DNA of 37,591 nt from Ensifer aridi. Lineage in GTDB: Bacteria; Pseudomonadota; Alphaproteobacteria; Rhizobiales; Rhizobiaceae. The notes under the pieces are model-generated. The model saw only the letters and a list, made by a program, of their open reading frames with translations, was not told the DNA's origin and made no database searches. Below are positions 37,462 to 37,591 of this stretch, piece after piece; the stretch's first letter is position 1, and every line of letters starts with the position of its first letter. Both the position numbers and the translations under genes were made by a program. The stretch lies in contig NZ_LUAV01000004.1 in NCBI RefSeq assembly GCF_002078505.1, positions 183,360 to 220,950 on the forward strand. The letters run 5' to 3'.

Positions 37462-37496
37462 AAACGCCCGGAGTCCGATGAGGATTCCGGGCGTTT
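37462..37496 (+). terminator. Intrinsic terminator after ccrM
   Basis: AAACGCCCGGA (37462-37472) and TCCGGGCGTTT (37486-37496) form a perfect 11-bp stem with a 13-nt loop, about 75 nt after the ccrM stop. The stem ends in TTT, the usual rhizobial form of intrinsic terminator. Confidence 0.75.
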
Positions 37497-37524
37497 GTAT
37501 AGGACTATAGCGACCTGCCGGCCA

Positions 37525-37549
37525 CCTTCTCTCCGCAGGCGGGAGAAGG
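37525..37549. repeat. CCTTCTC/GAGAAGG hairpin
   Basis: CCTTCTC (37525-37531) pairs with GAGAAGG (37543-37549), and CCGC with GCGG inside it, with one bulged T and a 2-nt loop. Similar CTTCTC-CCGC hairpins are, from memory, dispersed in sinorhizobial intergenic regions. It lies between the ccrM terminator and the RIME-like hairpin. Confidence 0.45.
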
Positions 37550-37552
37550 CTA

Positions 37553-37591
37553 GTGCATGTGTCCTTAAATCGTAGCCGATTTAAGGACAAA
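37553..37591. repeat. RIME-like palindrome, copy 5 (partial, cut by window edge)
   Basis: TGTCCTTAAATCG (37560-37572) pairs perfectly over 13 bp with CGATTTAAGGACA (37577-37589) around a TAGC loop, preceded by GTGCATG. This is module B in the same orientation as the other copies. Module A is not present upstream; the CCTTCTC hairpin occupies that place. The end is lost at the window edge. Confidence 0.82.

Overview
The window looks like an alphaproteobacterial chromosome segment, most likely from Sinorhizobium/Ensifer. The evidence is the high GC content, the cell-cycle methylase CcrM, a ctaC-ctaD-ctaB-coxF-ctaG-ctaE cluster, a RibB with a degenerate GTP cyclohydrolase II-like tail, and several copies of a two-hairpin intergenic repeat resembling the rhizobial RIME elements. 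It is mostly conserved core genome. I see no prophage, insertion sequence, CRISPR array, tRNA or rRNA, and no convincing wholly new multi-gene system.

Left part (1-12105): a NodB-type polysaccharide deacetylase faces pdxH. These are followed by a small surface lipoprotein, a CbpA-like DnaJ protein, fabI, a histidine phosphatase, a small DUF1344 protein on the minus strand, and a large membrane GGDEF/EAL protein. Then come aroC, the ribBX-type riboflavin gene and a minus-strand IalB-like periplasmic protein. Composite RIME-like repeats lie before the deacetylase, after fabI and before aroC.

Middle (12442-22190): the aa3 cytochrome c oxidase cluster. A perfect FixK/FNR-type box lies just upstream of ctaC. 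The order is ctaC, ctaD, ctaB, a 46-residue CoxF-like protein, ctaG and ctaE, ending in a strong terminator. Next is a translationally coupled group of L,D-transpeptidase, DUF983 protein and SURF1, then ispH, thrB and rnhA. Together these supply the oxidase subunits, heme O synthesis, CuB delivery and assembly factors.

Right part (22229-37591): on the minus strand, a peroxiredoxin and a stand-alone DsbD/ScsB-type N-terminal domain protein. On the plus strand, a YqgE/AlgH protein. On the minus strand, a possible series thrC, M16 peptidase, GNAT acetyltransferase and a second GGDEF/EAL protein whose cyclase signature is GGDQF. Then come a lipoprotein (+), an orphan branched-chain amino acid binding protein (-), a HAD phosphatase (-) and a DUF1284 protein (+). 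An ArsR regulator diverges from a NIPSNAP/ABM gene pair across a palindromic operator. The window ends with ccrM, a strong hairpin terminator and another RIME-like hairpin cut by the window edge.

The observations most worth following up are the FixK box placed to repress the aa3 oxidase, the GGDQF protein that keeps an RxxD inhibitory site, the compensatory change and extra hairpin in one RIME-like copy, the L,D-transpeptidase inside the oxidase assembly cluster, and the ArsR/NIPSNAP/ABM module.
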